In this document: piece by piece, positions 47,904-59,100 of the stretch
How the letters are laid out: each line of letters begins with the position of its first letter
Position numbering within the stretch: the stretch's first letter is position 1
NCBI RefSeq assembly: GCF_007923445.1
Contig: NZ_VOJI01000009.1
Coordinates: 1 to 64,000 of the forward strand
Direction of reading: 5' to 3'
From: Puniceibacterium confluentis
Lineage (GTDB): Bacteria > Pseudomonadota > Alphaproteobacteria > Rhodobacterales > Rhodobacteraceae
DNA: 64,000 bases
Position numbers and translations under genes: made by a program
The notes under the pieces: model-generated
Told to the model about the DNA's origin: nothing
Database searches by the model: none
What the model saw: the letters and a program-made list of their open reading frames with translations, nothing else

Positions 47904-49468
47904 TGGACAACCTTCTTTCCATTGTCACCTTCCTGCCGGCGCTGGCGGCGCTGATCCTCGCGCTGTTCCTGCGAGGCGGCGACAAGGCGGCGGATCGCAA
48001 CGCCAAGTGGCTGTCCCTGATTGCGACCTCGGCCACATTTGTGATCTCGCTGTTCATTCTGGCGCAATTCGACCGGACCAACACCGGCTTCCAGATGGTT
48101 GAAAGCGCCGACTGGCTGCTCGGCCTGCAATACAAGCTGGGTGTGGACGGCATCTCGGTCCTGTTCGTGATGCTGACGACCTTCATCATGCCGCTGGTCA
48201 TCGCCGCAAGCTGGCACATCGACACCCGCGTCAAGGAATACATGATTGCCTTCCTGCTGCTGGAAACGCTGATGCTGGGCGTGTTCATGGCGCTGGACCT
48301 CGTGCTGTTCTACCTGTTCTTCGAGGCCGGGCTGATCCCGATGTTCCTGATCATCGGCATCTGGGGCGGGGCCAACCGGATCTACGCCAGCTTCAAGTTC
48401 TTCCTCTACACCTTCCTTGGCTCGGTGCTGATGCTGGTGGCGATGGTGGCGATGGCCACCAATGCCGGCACCACGGACATCCCGACGCTGATGCTGCACG
48501 ACTTCTCGTCGGAAACGATCTCGGTTCTGGGCCTCCCGGTGGTCGGCGGGCTGCAGACGATGATGTTCCTCGCCTTCTTTGCCAGTTTCGCGGTCAAGAT
48601 GCCGATGTGGCCGGTGCACACCTGGCTGCCGGATGCGCATGTTCAGGCGCCGACTGCCGGATCGGTAGTGCTGGCATCCATCCTGCTCAAGATGGGCGGC
48701 TACGGCTTCCTGCGGTTTTCGCTGCCGATGTTCCCAGTGGGCGCGGATGTGCTGACGCCGCTGGTGCTGTGGATGTCGGCCATCGCCATTGTCTACACCT
48801 CGCTGGTGGCGCTGGTGCAGGAAGACATGAAGAAGCTCATCGCCTATTCGTCGGTTGCGCATATGGGCTATGTCACCATGGGCATCTTTGCGGGCAACCA
48901 GCAGGGCATCGACGGCGCAATCTTCCAGATGCTCAGCCACGGCTTTATCTCGGGCGCACTGTTTCTCTGTGTCGGGGTGATCTACGATCGGATGCATACC
49001 CGTGACATCGACGCCTATGGCGGTCTGGTGAACCGGATGCCGGCCTATGCGCTGATCTTCATGTTCTTCACCATGGCCAATGTCGGCCTGCCGGGCACCT
49101 CGGGCTTTGTCGGGGAATTCCTGACGCTGATGGGGATATTCCAGGCCAACACCTGGGTTGCGGCCTTTGCCACCTCGGGGGTGATCCTGTCGGCGGCCTA
49201 TGCCCTCTGGCTGTACCGCCGCGTGGTGATGGGGGATCTGATCAAGGAAAGCCTGCGCAGCATCACCGACATGACACGCCGCGAAAAGGCGATCTTTGCG
49301 CCGCTGGTGGTGATGACGATCTGGATGGGCGTCTATCCCGCGCCGATCCTCGACCGCATCGGCCCGTCGGTCGCGGCGCTGGTGAGTGAATACGACACGG
49401 CCCTCGCGGCGGCGCACAGCGCCACCCAGGTTGCCGGAAATGCCGCCCCTGCGGCGGCAGAACACTAA
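47903..49468 (+). CDS. nuoM: NADH-quinone oxidoreductase subunit M
   Basis: A 521-residue antiporter-like membrane subunit with about fourteen segments. Family stretches are [43 protein letters not shown] and [15 protein letters not shown]. Start overlaps nuoL (TAATG). Confidence 0.97.
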   Translation: MDNLLSIVTFLPALAALILALFLRGGDKAADRNAKWLSLIATSATFVISLFILAQFDRTNTGFQMVESADWLLGLQYKLGVDGISVLFVMLTTFIMPLVIAASWHIDTRVKEYMIAFLLLETLMLGVFMALDLVLFYLFFEAGLIPMFLIIGIWGGANRIYASFKFFLYTFLGSVLMLVAMVAMATNAGTTDIPTLMLHDFSSETISVLGLPVVGGLQTMMFLAFFASFAVKMPMWPVHTWLPDAHVQAPTAGSVVLASILLKMGGYGFLRFSLPMFPVGADVLTPLVLWMSAIAIVYTSLVALVQEDMKKLIAYSSVAHMGYVTMGIFAGNQQGIDGAIFQMLSHGFISGALFLCVGVIYDRMHTRDIDAYGGLVNRMPAYALIFMFFTMANVGLPGTSGFVGEFLTLMGIFQANTWVAAFATSGVILSAAYALWLYRRVVMGDLIKESLRSITDMTRREKAIFAPLVVMTIWMGVYPAPILDRIGPSVAALVSEYDTALAAAHSATQVAGNAAPAAAEH

Positions 49469-49480
49469 GGAACGCTGATC

Positions 49481-50926
49481 ATGATCCAGGCTGATCTGAA
49501 CGTCATTCTCCCCGAGATCCTGCTGGCGGTCTTTGCCATGCTGGCACTGGTCGGGGCGGCCTACACCGACAAGGACAAGCTGGGGCCGATGCTGGTCTGG
49601 GCCACGTCGGGCCTGCTCATCGCGCTGGCGATCTGGATCGGGGCCAGCGGCGATGGCAGCACCCGGGTGGCCTTTAACGGGCTGTTTGTCGATGACGGCT
49701 TTTCCCGCTTTGCCAAGGTGGTGATCCTGCTGTCCGCCGCGGCGGTCCTGATGATGGGGCAGGACTATATGGCGCGGCGCGGTTTGCTGCGCTTCGAATA
49801 TCCGCTGCTGGTCGCACTCAGCGCCGTGGGCATGATGATGATGGTGTCCGCCGGCGATCTGATGTCGCTCTACATGGGGCTGGAACTGCAGTCGCTGGCG
49901 CTGTACGTCGTCGCGTCGCTGCGCCGGGACAGCGTGAAATCGACCGAGGCGGGTCTCAAGTATTTCGTGCTTGGCTCGCTCAGCTCGGGTCTGCTGCTGT
50001 ACGGCGCTTCGCTGACCTATGGCTATGCCGGAACAACCCTGTTCTCGGGCATCATTCAGACAGTGTCGGCGGGTGAATTGTCGGTCGGGCTGTTGTTCGG
50101 CCTGGTGTTCCTGATCTCGGGCCTGGCGTTCAAGGTCTCGGCAGTGCCGTTCCACATGTGGACCCCGGACGTCTACGAAGGCGCGCCGACGCCGGTCACC
50201 GCCTTTTTTGCGACCGCACCCAAGGTGGCGGCGATGGCGCTGTTCGCACGCCTGCTGCACGACGCCTTTGGCGGTGCGGCGGCAGAGTGGGGCCAGGTGG
50301 TCGCGCTGATCTCGGTTCTGTCGATGTTTCTCGGCGCCTTTGCGGCGATCGGACAGCGCAACATCAAGCGGCTGATGGCCTATTCTTCGATTGCCCACAT
50401 GGGTTTCGCGCTGATGGGGCTGGCGGCTGGCAGCGAGCTGGGCGTGCAGGCGATGCTGATCTACATGACGATCTACGTCACCATGAACATCGGCACCTTT
50501 GCCTTTATCCTGTCGATGGAGCGGGACGGCGCGCCGGTAACGGATATCACTGCCCTCAACATGTATTCGAAAAAAGAACCCGGTCGCGCGCTGGCGATGC
50601 TCGTGCTGCTGTTCTCGCTGGCCGGCGTGCCGCCGCTGGTGGGCTTTTTCGGCAAGCTTTACGTGCTGCGGGCTGCCTATGACGCCGGTCTGGCCTGGCT
50701 GGCGGTTGCCGGGGTGGTCGCCTCGGTGATCGGGTCGTTCTACTATCTGCGCATCGTTTACCTGATGTATTTCGGTGACGACGCCGATGAAGGTCTGGAT
50801 GCCGGCGGATCGCCCGTACTCTGGGGGTTCCTGATGGCGTCGGCCTTCGTGATGGTGGCAGGGGTGGTCAATCTGTTCGGCATCGAAGGCGCGGCAGCGG
50901 CGGCGGCGGCGACGCTTGTCCGCTAG
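49481..50926 (+). CDS. nuoN: NADH-quinone oxidoreductase subunit N
   Basis: A 481-residue antiporter-like membrane subunit, last core gene of the operon. Family stretches are [39 protein letters not shown] and [18 protein letters not shown] terminator-like structure follows its stop. Confidence 0.97.
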   Translation: MIQADLNVILPEILLAVFAMLALVGAAYTDKDKLGPMLVWATSGLLIALAIWIGASGDGSTRVAFNGLFVDDGFSRFAKVVILLSAAAVLMMGQDYMARRGLLRFEYPLLVALSAVGMMMMVSAGDLMSLYMGLELQSLALYVVASLRRDSVKSTEAGLKYFVLGSLSSGLLLYGASLTYGYAGTTLFSGIIQTVSAGELSVGLLFGLVFLISGLAFKVSAVPFHMWTPDVYEGAPTPVTAFFATAPKVAAMALFARLLHDAFGGAAAEWGQVVALISVLSMFLGAFAAIGQRNIKRLMAYSSIAHMGFALMGLAAGSELGVQAMLIYMTIYVTMNIGTFAFILSMERDGAPVTDITALNMYSKKEPGRALAMLVLLFSLAGVPPLVGFFGKLYVLRAAYDAGLAWLAVAGVVASVIGSFYYLRIVYLMYFGDDADEGLDAGGSPVLWGFLMASAFVMVAGVVNLFGIEGAAAAAAATLVR

Positions 50927-50929
50927 GGC

Positions 50930-50982
50930 GCGACGCGCAGAGTTCGGGAACGGGGGCGCGCCCAAGGGCGCGTCGCTTTTCT
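50930..50982 (+). terminator. Terminator-like structure after nuoN
   Basis: GCGACGCGC (50930-50938) pairs with GCGCGTCGC (50968-50976), followed by TTTTCT. The 29-base loop can itself fold through GGGCGCGCCC. It likely ends part of the nuo transcript; birA starts about 70 bases later. Confidence 0.55.
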
Positions 50983-51048
50983 GTTCTGCACACCGGCAGC
51001 GACCAAGGGGTCGGCTGCTGTGCCCGGGATGGAAACGGAGGGCTGCGC

Positions 51049-51795
51049 GTGGGATGGCCTGAGGGATACGGTCGGCGGGTGCTGAAAACCGTCGACAGCA
51101 CCAACGCCGAAGCCGCGCGGCTTGCCGCGGGGCTGATGGGGCCGATGTGGATTCTGGCGCTGAGCCAGACGGCAGCACGTGGTCGGCGCGGTCGGCCCTG
51201 GGTGATGCCTGAGGGAAGTTTTGCCGCGACGCTGGTGCTGCGACCGACCGAGCCACCCAACGTTGTGGCGCTCCGGTCGTTCGTGGCGGCGCTCGCACTG
51301 CACGAGGCGTTTGTGGTGGCGACGGGCCGGACCGAGGGGCTGGCCCTCAAATGGCCAAACGATGTTCTGCTGAATGGCGGAAAGGTGGCCGGTATCCTGC
51401 TGGAAACACTGGGGGTTCGGCAAGGTGTGCAGCAGCTCGCCATCGGAGTCGGCGTGAACTTGCAGAACGCGCCGGCCGCGCAGGATATCGAGCCGGGAGC
51501 GATTGCGCCTGTCTCGCTGCTGTCGGCAACAGGCGTGGCGGTCACGCCGGAAGCTTTTCTGGATATCCTCGCCGAATGCTACGCCAAGATCGAGGCGATG
51601 TTCACCACCTACGGCTTTGCCCCGGTGCGCGAGGCATGGCTGCTGCGGGCCGCCCGTCTCGGGGAAACCGTGATCGCCCGGACCGGCACCGCCGAAATCA
51701 CCGGGCGCTTTGAAACGGTGGACGAGGCGGGGCATCTGGTGCTGACCACCCCGAAGGGCCGCGAGCGGATCGCCGCGGCGGATGTTTTTTTCTGA
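51049..51795 (+). CDS. birA: Biotin--[acetyl-CoA-carboxylase] ligase
   Basis: A 248-residue ligase that attaches biotin to carboxylase carriers. Catalytic motif ARGRRGRPWVMPEGSFAATL, biotin/ATP region LKWPNDVLLNGGKVAGILLET and GVGVNLQN are present, and the C-terminal SH3-like part is TAEITGRFETVDEAGHLVL. There is no N-terminal helix-turn-helix, so unlike Escherichia coli BirA it cannot be a repressor. GTG 51049 follows GGAGGG. Confidence 0.93.
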   Translation: MGWPEGYGRRVLKTVDSTNAEAARLAAGLMGPMWILALSQTAARGRRGRPWVMPEGSFAATLVLRPTEPPNVVALRSFVAALALHEAFVVATGRTEGLALKWPNDVLLNGGKVAGILLETLGVRQGVQQLAIGVGVNLQNAPAAQDIEPGAIAPVSLLSATGVAVTPEAFLDILAECYAKIEAMFTTYGFAPVREAWLLRAARLGETVIARTGTAEITGRFETVDEAGHLVLTTPKGRERIAAADVFF

Positions 51796-51806
51796 AAGGC
51801 TTGGGC

Positions 51807-52580
51807 ATGCTACTGGCCATCGACTGCGGCAACACCAATACGGTTTTTTCGATCTGGGACGGTGCGCGGTTTCTGGCGACCTGGCGCACCGCGACGGATC
51901 ATCAGCGCACGGCAGACCAATACTATGTCTGGCTGAGTACGCTGATGGAGTTTCAGAAGATCGAGGCGGTGATCACCGACGTCATCGTGTCGTCCACCGT
52001 GCCGCGGGTGGTGTATAACCTGCGGGTTCTGTCTGACCGATACTTTCACACGCGCCCCATCGTCGTGGGCAAACCGGAATGCGCGCTGCCGGTGGCTGTG
52101 CGCGTCGATGCGGGCACGCAGGTCGGGCCCGACCGCCTGGTGAACACCGTTGCCGGCTTTGACCTCTATGGCGGCGACCTCATCGTGGTGGATTTCGGCA
52201 CCGCGACGACCTTTGATGTCGTCGGCAGCGATGGTGCCTATGAGGGCGGCGTGATCGCGCCCGGCGTGAACCTGTCATTGCAGGCGCTGCACCAGGCGGC
52301 GGCGGCGTTGCCGCATGTCGACATCACCAAACCGCAAACCGTGATCGGTACAAACACCGTGGCCTGCATGCAGTCGGGCATTTTCTGGGGCTATGTCGGG
52401 CTGGTGAAAGAGATCTGCGCCCGGATCAAGGCCGAACGCGGCGTTGCGATGCAGATTATTTCCACCGGGGGCCTTGCGCCTTTGTTCCAACAGACCGAAG
52501 ACCTGTTTGACGACTTCCGAGATGACCTGACGATGCACGGCCTGACCGTGATCCACAATTACAACAAGACCGAAGGATAA
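51807..52580 (+). CDS. coaX: Type III pantothenate kinase
   Basis: A 257-residue kinase of coenzyme A synthesis. ATP-phosphate site AIDCGNTNTVFSIWD, GPDRLVNTVAGFDLY, catalytic DFGTATTFDVV and GGVIAPGVNLSLQAL are all present. ATG 51807 lies seven bases after AAAGG and 11 bases after birA. Confidence 0.96.
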   Translation: MLLAIDCGNTNTVFSIWDGARFLATWRTATDHQRTADQYYVWLSTLMEFQKIEAVITDVIVSSTVPRVVYNLRVLSDRYFHTRPIVVGKPECALPVAVRVDAGTQVGPDRLVNTVAGFDLYGGDLIVVDFGTATTFDVVGSDGAYEGGVIAPGVNLSLQALHQAAAALPHVDITKPQTVIGTNTVACMQSGIFWGYVGLVKEICARIKAERGVAMQIISTGGLAPLFQQTEDLFDDFRDDLTMHGLTVIHNYNKTEG

Positions 52581-52583
52581 TTC

Positions 52584-54251
52584 ATGAGCAGTGAGCGTAT
52601 CATCTACCTCCCACTCGGCGGAGCCGGGGAGATCGGCATGAACGCCTATGTCTACGGCTACGGCAAACCGGATCAGGAACGCCTGATCCTGGTCGACCTT
52701 GGCGTGACCTTTCCGGATATGGCTGGCACCCCCGGGGTCGATCTGATCCTGCCCGATATCACCTGGCTGAAAGAACGTCGTGACCGGCTTGAGGCGATCT
52801 TCATCACCCATGCCCACGAGGACCATGTCGGCGCCATCGGGCACTTCTGGGAACAACTGGGCGCGCCGATCTATTGCCGCGCCTTCACCGCCAACATCGC
52901 GCGGCACAAGATGGCCGAGCATGGCCATTCCGACCAGACGATCAAGGTGGTCTCAGCCTGGCCCGAGACCACGGCCGCTGGGCCGTTCAAGGTGGGGTTC
53001 CTTCCGATTGCGCATTCCATCCCGGAATCCTCGGGCCTGTTGATCGACACACCACAGGGGCGGCTGGTCCACACCGGCGATTTCAAGCTGGATGAAACCC
53101 CGATCGTCGGCGAACCCTATGACGCGGCGCTGTGGGCCAAAGTGGCCAAGGACGGAGTCCGGGCGCTGATCTGCGATTCCACCAATGTCTTCAGCCCGCA
53201 TGCCGGTCGGTCCGAAGTGACCGTGGGCCCCGAGATCGAGAAGCTGGTGGCCGGTGCCAAGGGCATGGTTGTGGCCACGACCTTTGCCAGCAACGTCGCC
53301 CGGGTCAAGACGCTGGCCGAGGCTGGCGAGCGGGCCGGACGCTCGATCGTGCTGCTGGGCCGCGCCATGCGCCGGATGATCGAAGCGGCGACCGAAACCG
53401 GTGTGCTCAAGGGCTTTCCCCGGGTGACGTCACCCGAAGATGCCGTCGGGGTGCCGCGCGAAAACCTGATGTTGCTGGTCACCGGTTCCCAAGGCGAAAG
53501 ACGGGCGGCAAGCGCGCAACTGGCACGGGGCAAATATCAGGGCATCACCCTGAAAGAGGGCGACCTGTTCCTGTTCAGCTCGAAAACCATCCCCGGCAAT
53601 GAAAAGGGTGTGATCCGCATCATGAACCAGTTCTCGGAACTGGGTGTGGATGTGGTGGATGATTCCAACGGGCATTATCACGTGTCGGGCCATGCCAACC
53701 GGCCGGATCTCGAGGCGATGCACGACGTGGTCAATCCGCAGATGGTGATCCCGATGCATGGCGAACACCGCCACCTGCGCGAACATGTCAAACTCGCGCA
53801 AGGCAAGGGGCGCACCGGTGTGCTGGCCGTCAACGGCATGATGGTGGATCTGTCGGGCAACGAACCCACCGTGGTCGATTATGTCGAGACCGGGCGCACC
53901 TATGTCGATGGCTCGGTCAAGATCGGCGCGATGGACGGGGTGGTGCGGGACCGGATCCGCATGGCGCTGAACGGCCACGTCACGGTGACGGTGATCATTG
54001 ACGAGGACAGCAAGCCACTGGGCGATTCTTGGTGCGATACCATGGGCCTGCCGGAACAGGGCAAGAGCCATATCCCGCTGGTCGACGTGCTGGAAGAGGA
54101 CCTGAGCCAGTTCCTGGGCCGGGCGGGTGCCAAGACGATCCGCGACGACGACAAGCTGGAGGACGGCATCAAACGCGTGGTGCGGCAGTCTGCCATGTCC
54201 GAGATCGGCAAAAAGCCCGAAGTGACGATTGTCGTCAGCCGCCTGAGCTGA
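52584..54251 (+). CDS. rnj: Ribonuclease J
   Basis: A 555-residue MBL/beta-CASP RNase that acts as endo- and 5'-3' exonuclease. Zinc-binding IFITHAHEDHVGAIGHFW, HTGDFKLDETP, the beta-CASP stretch VVATTFASNVARVKTLAEAGERAGR (beginning) and HVSGHANRPDL, MHGEHRHL are present. It is three bases after coaX and ends at a strong terminator. Confidence 0.96.
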   Translation: MSSERIIYLPLGGAGEIGMNAYVYGYGKPDQERLILVDLGVTFPDMAGTPGVDLILPDITWLKERRDRLEAIFITHAHEDHVGAIGHFWEQLGAPIYCRAFTANIARHKMAEHGHSDQTIKVVSAWPETTAAGPFKVGFLPIAHSIPESSGLLIDTPQGRLVHTGDFKLDETPIVGEPYDAALWAKVAKDGVRALICDSTNVFSPHAGRSEVTVGPEIEKLVAGAKGMVVATTFASNVARVKTLAEAGERAGRSIVLLGRAMRRMIEAATETGVLKGFPRVTSPEDAVGVPRENLMLLVTGSQGERRAASAQLARGKYQGITLKEGDLFLFSSKTIPGNEKGVIRIMNQFSELGVDVVDDSNGHYHVSGHANRPDLEAMHDVVNPQMVIPMHGEHRHLREHVKLAQGKGRTGVLAVNGMMVDLSGNEPTVVDYVETGRTYVDGSVKIGAMDGVVRDRIRMALNGHVTVTVIIDEDSKPLGDSWCDTMGLPEQGKSHIPLVDVLEEDLSQFLGRAGAKTIRDDDKLEDGIKRVVRQSAMSEIGKKPEVTIVVSRLS

Positions 54252-54270
54252 CGCCGTCTCCCTGAAATGA

Positions 54271-54306
54271 AAAGCGCCGCGTCCCATCCCGGGGCGCGGC
54301 GCTTTT
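54271..54306 (+). terminator. Rho-independent terminator of rnj
   Basis: AAAAGCGCCGCG-TCCCATCCCGGGG-CGCGGCGCTTTT: a perfect GC-rich stem with A run before and T run after, 19 bases past the rnj stop. Confidence 0.92.
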
Positions 54307-54310
54307 GTGT

Positions 54311-54361
54311 CTGATCGGCCAGTGCTTCTGATCGGCCAGTGCATCTGATCGGTCAGTGCAA
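54311..54361. repeat. 17-bp tandem repeat, three copies
   Basis: TCTGATCGGCCAGTGC(T/A) occurs three times head to tail at 54311-54327, 54328-54344 and 54345-54361; the third copy reads TCGGTCAG. Copies 1 and 2 differ at the last base only. It begins five bases after the rnj terminator and lies 45 bases before the helicase stop. Confidence 0.93.
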
Positions 54362-54405
54362 TGGACGCCCCGAAAAACCTGTCGGAGCGTCAGGTAGCCG
54401 CATCT

Positions 54406-55920
<1,515 letters not shown>

Positions 55921-56154
55921 ATGTATCCGGTGTTTACGGACACTTATGGCCCGTACATCTGGTGCGTGTGTCAGGCCCGTATGGCCTTGTGGTTATCCAC
56001 ATCAATGACCCACGCGCGGCTTGTACCGAAAAGACGGCCCGTGGTCAACGTGGGCCGCGTTTGCCCGGGGTAAAGCACCGGTTTGTTGCCTATATTGTCA
56101 CAAAGCCGTGATCACGAGGGTATTCTCTCAGTGTTTCCACACGGACCATGCATT

Positions 56155-57108
56155 TCAACATCCGGGAAAATGCCTGGTGCGGTGTGTCGGCAGGTCGAGA
56201 TCATGGCGTCGCAAAAGCCCGTGTGCCTCGAGCCGGTCACACAGCTCCGGTGTTGCTGTGCCGACCTCGCGGTAAAAGGCGCGCAACCCGGCCTCTCCCT
56301 GTTCCGTTTCTATGGTGGTGAACAACTCGTGCAGGTTCGGCACCTCGGCCCCGGTCCGCACCTGCGCCTTCAGTTCGGAACGGTAAGAGCCCTGTGCAAG
56401 CCGGAACCGGTAGTCGGCCAGAAACTGATCCCAGTTGCGGGCGTGCAGATGACCCAGTTCGATGCCGGGCAGGGAGGCCTGACCGGGGTTGGTCTCGTCA
56501 CCGAGGATGACGTTGTGGATCTTGATCTGAAGCCCCTTGAGACCGGCCCGAAAGAACAATTTACCCGCCACGTGGCTGAGAAAGCCGCCGGAGAGATAGC
56601 CGCCCCAGGTCGGGAAACATGCCTCGGAAGCGGCCTGCCGCGCCGCCTGATCCTGGTGACAGGCCTTGAACGCTATGCCTTTTGTGTTGTCCGTCGGTGC
56701 CAGAGCTTCGATCGGGCGCACACGGGCGCACAGCGCGCTGTCGGGCAGGGCTTCCAGCTGCGTGTCGATCGGCATCCGTGAAATAAGGAATTCGTCCACG
56801 TCGATATGGACGAGCCAGTCGACCTCGGCGCTGGAGCGGCCGACCTGGCGGTTGTTGGCGTGGCGCGCGTTCAGCGATTGTCGCACCTGGTGGCGGTCGG
56901 GGCGGCCGTTGCGCTTTGCCCACCAGGCGGCGTCGGTGTGTGTGGCCCTGATCGCAGGGTGCCGGTTGAGCACGGCCAGCGTTTCGGGAACGTCGTCATC
57001 CAGATAGAGATAGAGCTTTGCCGCCCCCTGATCGAGATGCCAGGCGGCGAAATCCAGAATCTCGGGCAGGGGGGCCCGGATTGTCGACACGACGCCCCAG
57101 CGAATCAC
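56155..57108 (-). CDS. Glycosyltransferase family 2-type protein (short paralogue)
   Basis: A 317-residue protein with the Glyco_tranf_2_4 pattern: RWGVVSTIRAPLPEI, FAAWHLDQGAAKLYLYLDD, the nucleotide-sugar/metal motif DWLVHIDVDEFL (Asp103, Asp105), GGYLSGGFLSHVAGKLFFR and ELGHLHARNWDQF. No membrane segment is present, so it probably acts in the cytoplasm on a surface-glycan precursor or a protein. The gene starts inside the stop of the longer paralogue (ATGA). Acceptor and sugar unknown. Confidence 0.83.
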   Translation of the reverse strand: MIRWGVVSTIRAPLPEILDFAAWHLDQGAAKLYLYLDDDVPETLAVLNRHPAIRATHTDAAWWAKRNGRPDRHQVRQSLNARHANNRQVGRSSAEVDWLVHIDVDEFLISRMPIDTQLEALPDSALCARVRPIEALAPTDNTKGIAFKACHQDQAARQAASEACFPTWGGYLSGGFLSHVAGKLFFRAGLKGLQIKIHNVILGDETNPGQASLPGIELGHLHARNWDQFLADYRFRLAQGSYRSELKAQVRTGAEVPNLHELFTTIETEQGEAGLRAFYREVGTATPELCDRLEAHGLLRRHDLDLPTHRTRHFPGC

Positions 57109-58877
57109 GGAAGCGCTCCGAAAACACGGAGGACGGCGGCGTCCGGATCCAGGGGGTGGGTCAGCAACATGCCCCGGGCGGTCAGCCGCGCCCGCAGGTC
57201 AGGTGTGTCCAGTGCGACCTCGTCAAAGAGCGTGCGCAGACCTGCCTCACCCTCGGTGTCGGCGAGAAAGGCAAGGATGTCCGACAGGTCCAGCCGACCG
57301 CTTTCCGTCCGCGGCCGGTAGGACCCCCGGGTGCGGCGAAATTCGAAATGGTCGCGGAAATGGCCCCAGCTGGGGGCGTGCAGATGCCCCAGAAAGACCT
57401 GGGAAAGCGGGGCCCGATTGGTGGCGTCGGCGCCTTTGTACTTGAGCGTGTGGATGCCCAGACGCGTGTCGGGGATGCCGGTGCGGGCAAAGACCTTGCC
57501 GGTGGTGTGGCTGAGAAAGCCGCCGTACAGATGCAGACCGAAGGTCGGATAGACATCCTGAAGGCTGGCCTTGGGAACGCCGGCCGCCTTGTGGGTCAGT
57601 TTGAAATGTTCCGGCCGGTCGGCCGCCGCGTCCGAGGCCAGCAGTTCCGCCGGGGTCAGCCGTGCGACGGCCACCGCCGGGGGGATGCGCGCCAGGGCCG
57701 AGGTGATTGCGGTTTCCGCCAGCAGCAGTTCATCAACATCGATATGGCCGATCCAGTCCAGGTCGGCGGTCACCGCCCGCAGGGTTCGGGTGGCATTGAA
57801 TGCCTGACGCAGTTGATGCGACTCCATCCGGGCGCGCCCCGCGCTCTGCCAGTAAGCCGTGTCGCATTGAGTGACCTGGATGCGCGGATGCCGTTTCAGA
57901 TAGGCCGCCACCTCGGGATCAGGTTCATCCAGAAAAATGTGCAGCGCCTGTGCCCCCAACTCAAGGTGATGGGCGGCGAAACGGGCAATCTGGCGCGGCG
58001 GCGCCTTGATCGTGCTCACCAGCCCCCAGCGCAGGTCACCCGCCGCAAGCCGCAGACGGCCGGCCGGAACCGGCGCGATGTTGGACTTCTTCGCCGCCTT
58101 GACCGGCTCGGACGCGTCGCGCCGGGTCTTGCGCTGGCGCATCGTCATCAGGCGACGGAACAACGTGCGGTCATCGTGGATCAACAGGTCCAGCAGGTGC
58201 TGGGCGAGCGGCGCAATCACCGGATCGGCTTCGGATTCCTGCCACAGCCGGCCCAGCATGTTGACGTCAAGGCCCCCGGCAGTGATCGAATAGGCATCCA
58301 TGTCCGCAGGCAGTTTCGCCCTGACCTTGTTGTCCAGGGTAAAGGCCCGGTCGGGGGTGAGCCCGGAATACAGCCGCTCGGTCTCGTACAGTTTCATCGT
58401 CCCGAACAGCACTGTCAGGGCAAGCCCGACACTGCGCTGCACCGGACCCTGTCCGTGATCGCCAAAGGTGGTCACAGACGAGACGAGCCAGCGGGCGTTC
58501 AGAGTGTTGCAGAGAAATTCGCCGTGCTCGGCCCAGAGGCGTTGAAACAGCGCCGGTGCCTGTTCCGGGAAGTCGCGTTTGCGCAGATGCGCGATCAGCA
58601 GCCCGTTCAGGAAACAGATCTCGGGCGCGCCGGTGAACTCCTGCCGCAGGGCGAACCTCTTGCGGTGGTAAGTCGACCGGATCTTGCTGTTTTCCCCGGG
58701 ATCCCGGTCCGGATCGGTGACAATCCGGGTCAGCAGCGGTGCAAGATCGACATCGGGCGCGGGCAGGGATTCACCGGGCGCGTAGGAAAAACCGTCGCGC
58801 CGCCCCTCCATCTGGGCAAGCACGGCCTTGATGCCGCCGGGATAGGTGGGCGTCTTGCCGCCGTTTTTGCTGCTCAT
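57105..58877 (-). CDS. Glycosyltransferase family 2-type protein with extra N-terminal domain
   Basis: A 590-residue protein. Residues about 285-590 parallel the whole of the following gene (RWGLVSTIKAPPRQIARF, LDWIGHIDVDELLL, LHLYGGFLSHTTGKVF, LGHLHAPSWGHF), so the two arose by duplication. Residues 1-280 are a separate helical region I do not recognise (FLNGLLIAHLRKRDFPEQ, ALFQRLWAEHGEFLCNTLNARW). ATG 58877; the next gene overlaps by four bases. Role in surface glycan or protein glycosylation is inferred only from the family. Confidence 0.82.
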   Translation of the reverse strand: MSSKNGGKTPTYPGGIKAVLAQMEGRRDGFSYAPGESLPAPDVDLAPLLTRIVTDPDRDPGENSKIRSTYHRKRFALRQEFTGAPEICFLNGLLIAHLRKRDFPEQAPALFQRLWAEHGEFLCNTLNARWLVSSVTTFGDHGQGPVQRSVGLALTVLFGTMKLYETERLYSGLTPDRAFTLDNKVRAKLPADMDAYSITAGGLDVNMLGRLWQESEADPVIAPLAQHLLDLLIHDDRTLFRRLMTMRQRKTRRDASEPVKAAKKSNIAPVPAGRLRLAAGDLRWGLVSTIKAPPRQIARFAAHHLELGAQALHIFLDEPDPEVAAYLKRHPRIQVTQCDTAYWQSAGRARMESHQLRQAFNATRTLRAVTADLDWIGHIDVDELLLAETAITSALARIPPAVAVARLTPAELLASDAAADRPEHFKLTHKAAGVPKASLQDVYPTFGLHLYGGFLSHTTGKVFARTGIPDTRLGIHTLKYKGADATNRAPLSQVFLGHLHAPSWGHFRDHFEFRRTRGSYRPRTESGRLDLSDILAFLADTEGEAGLRTLFDEVALDTPDLRARLTARGMLLTHPLDPDAAVLRVFGALP

Positions 58878-59100
58878 TGGCGCAGAGTGCCGCGAGTTGT
58901 CGCCCGGCGCAATCGTGACATGCCACGTGCGTTAGTCCTCAGGCGCGCACGTGCTGTGCGCGCACCACCTGCCGACTTTGCCGCGACTCCGACCGGCGGG
59001 AGGTCCGGTCCGGGGGAGATCCGGAATGCGCCCCGTGCGGGCGCGCACCCGCGGACTTCAGCCAAGGCGCAACGTCACCCGGGTGCGGTGCCGCTGGCCG

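Noticed and set aside
47786-51298. A 1170-residue open frame on the minus strand
   Set aside because: It is antisense to nuoM and nuoN, is rich in His, Arg and Gln, and has no recognisable domain. High-G+C antisense frames of this kind are common and not genes.
54311-54361. CRISPR array
   Set aside because: Units are 17 bases and directly adjacent, with no spacers and no cas genes.
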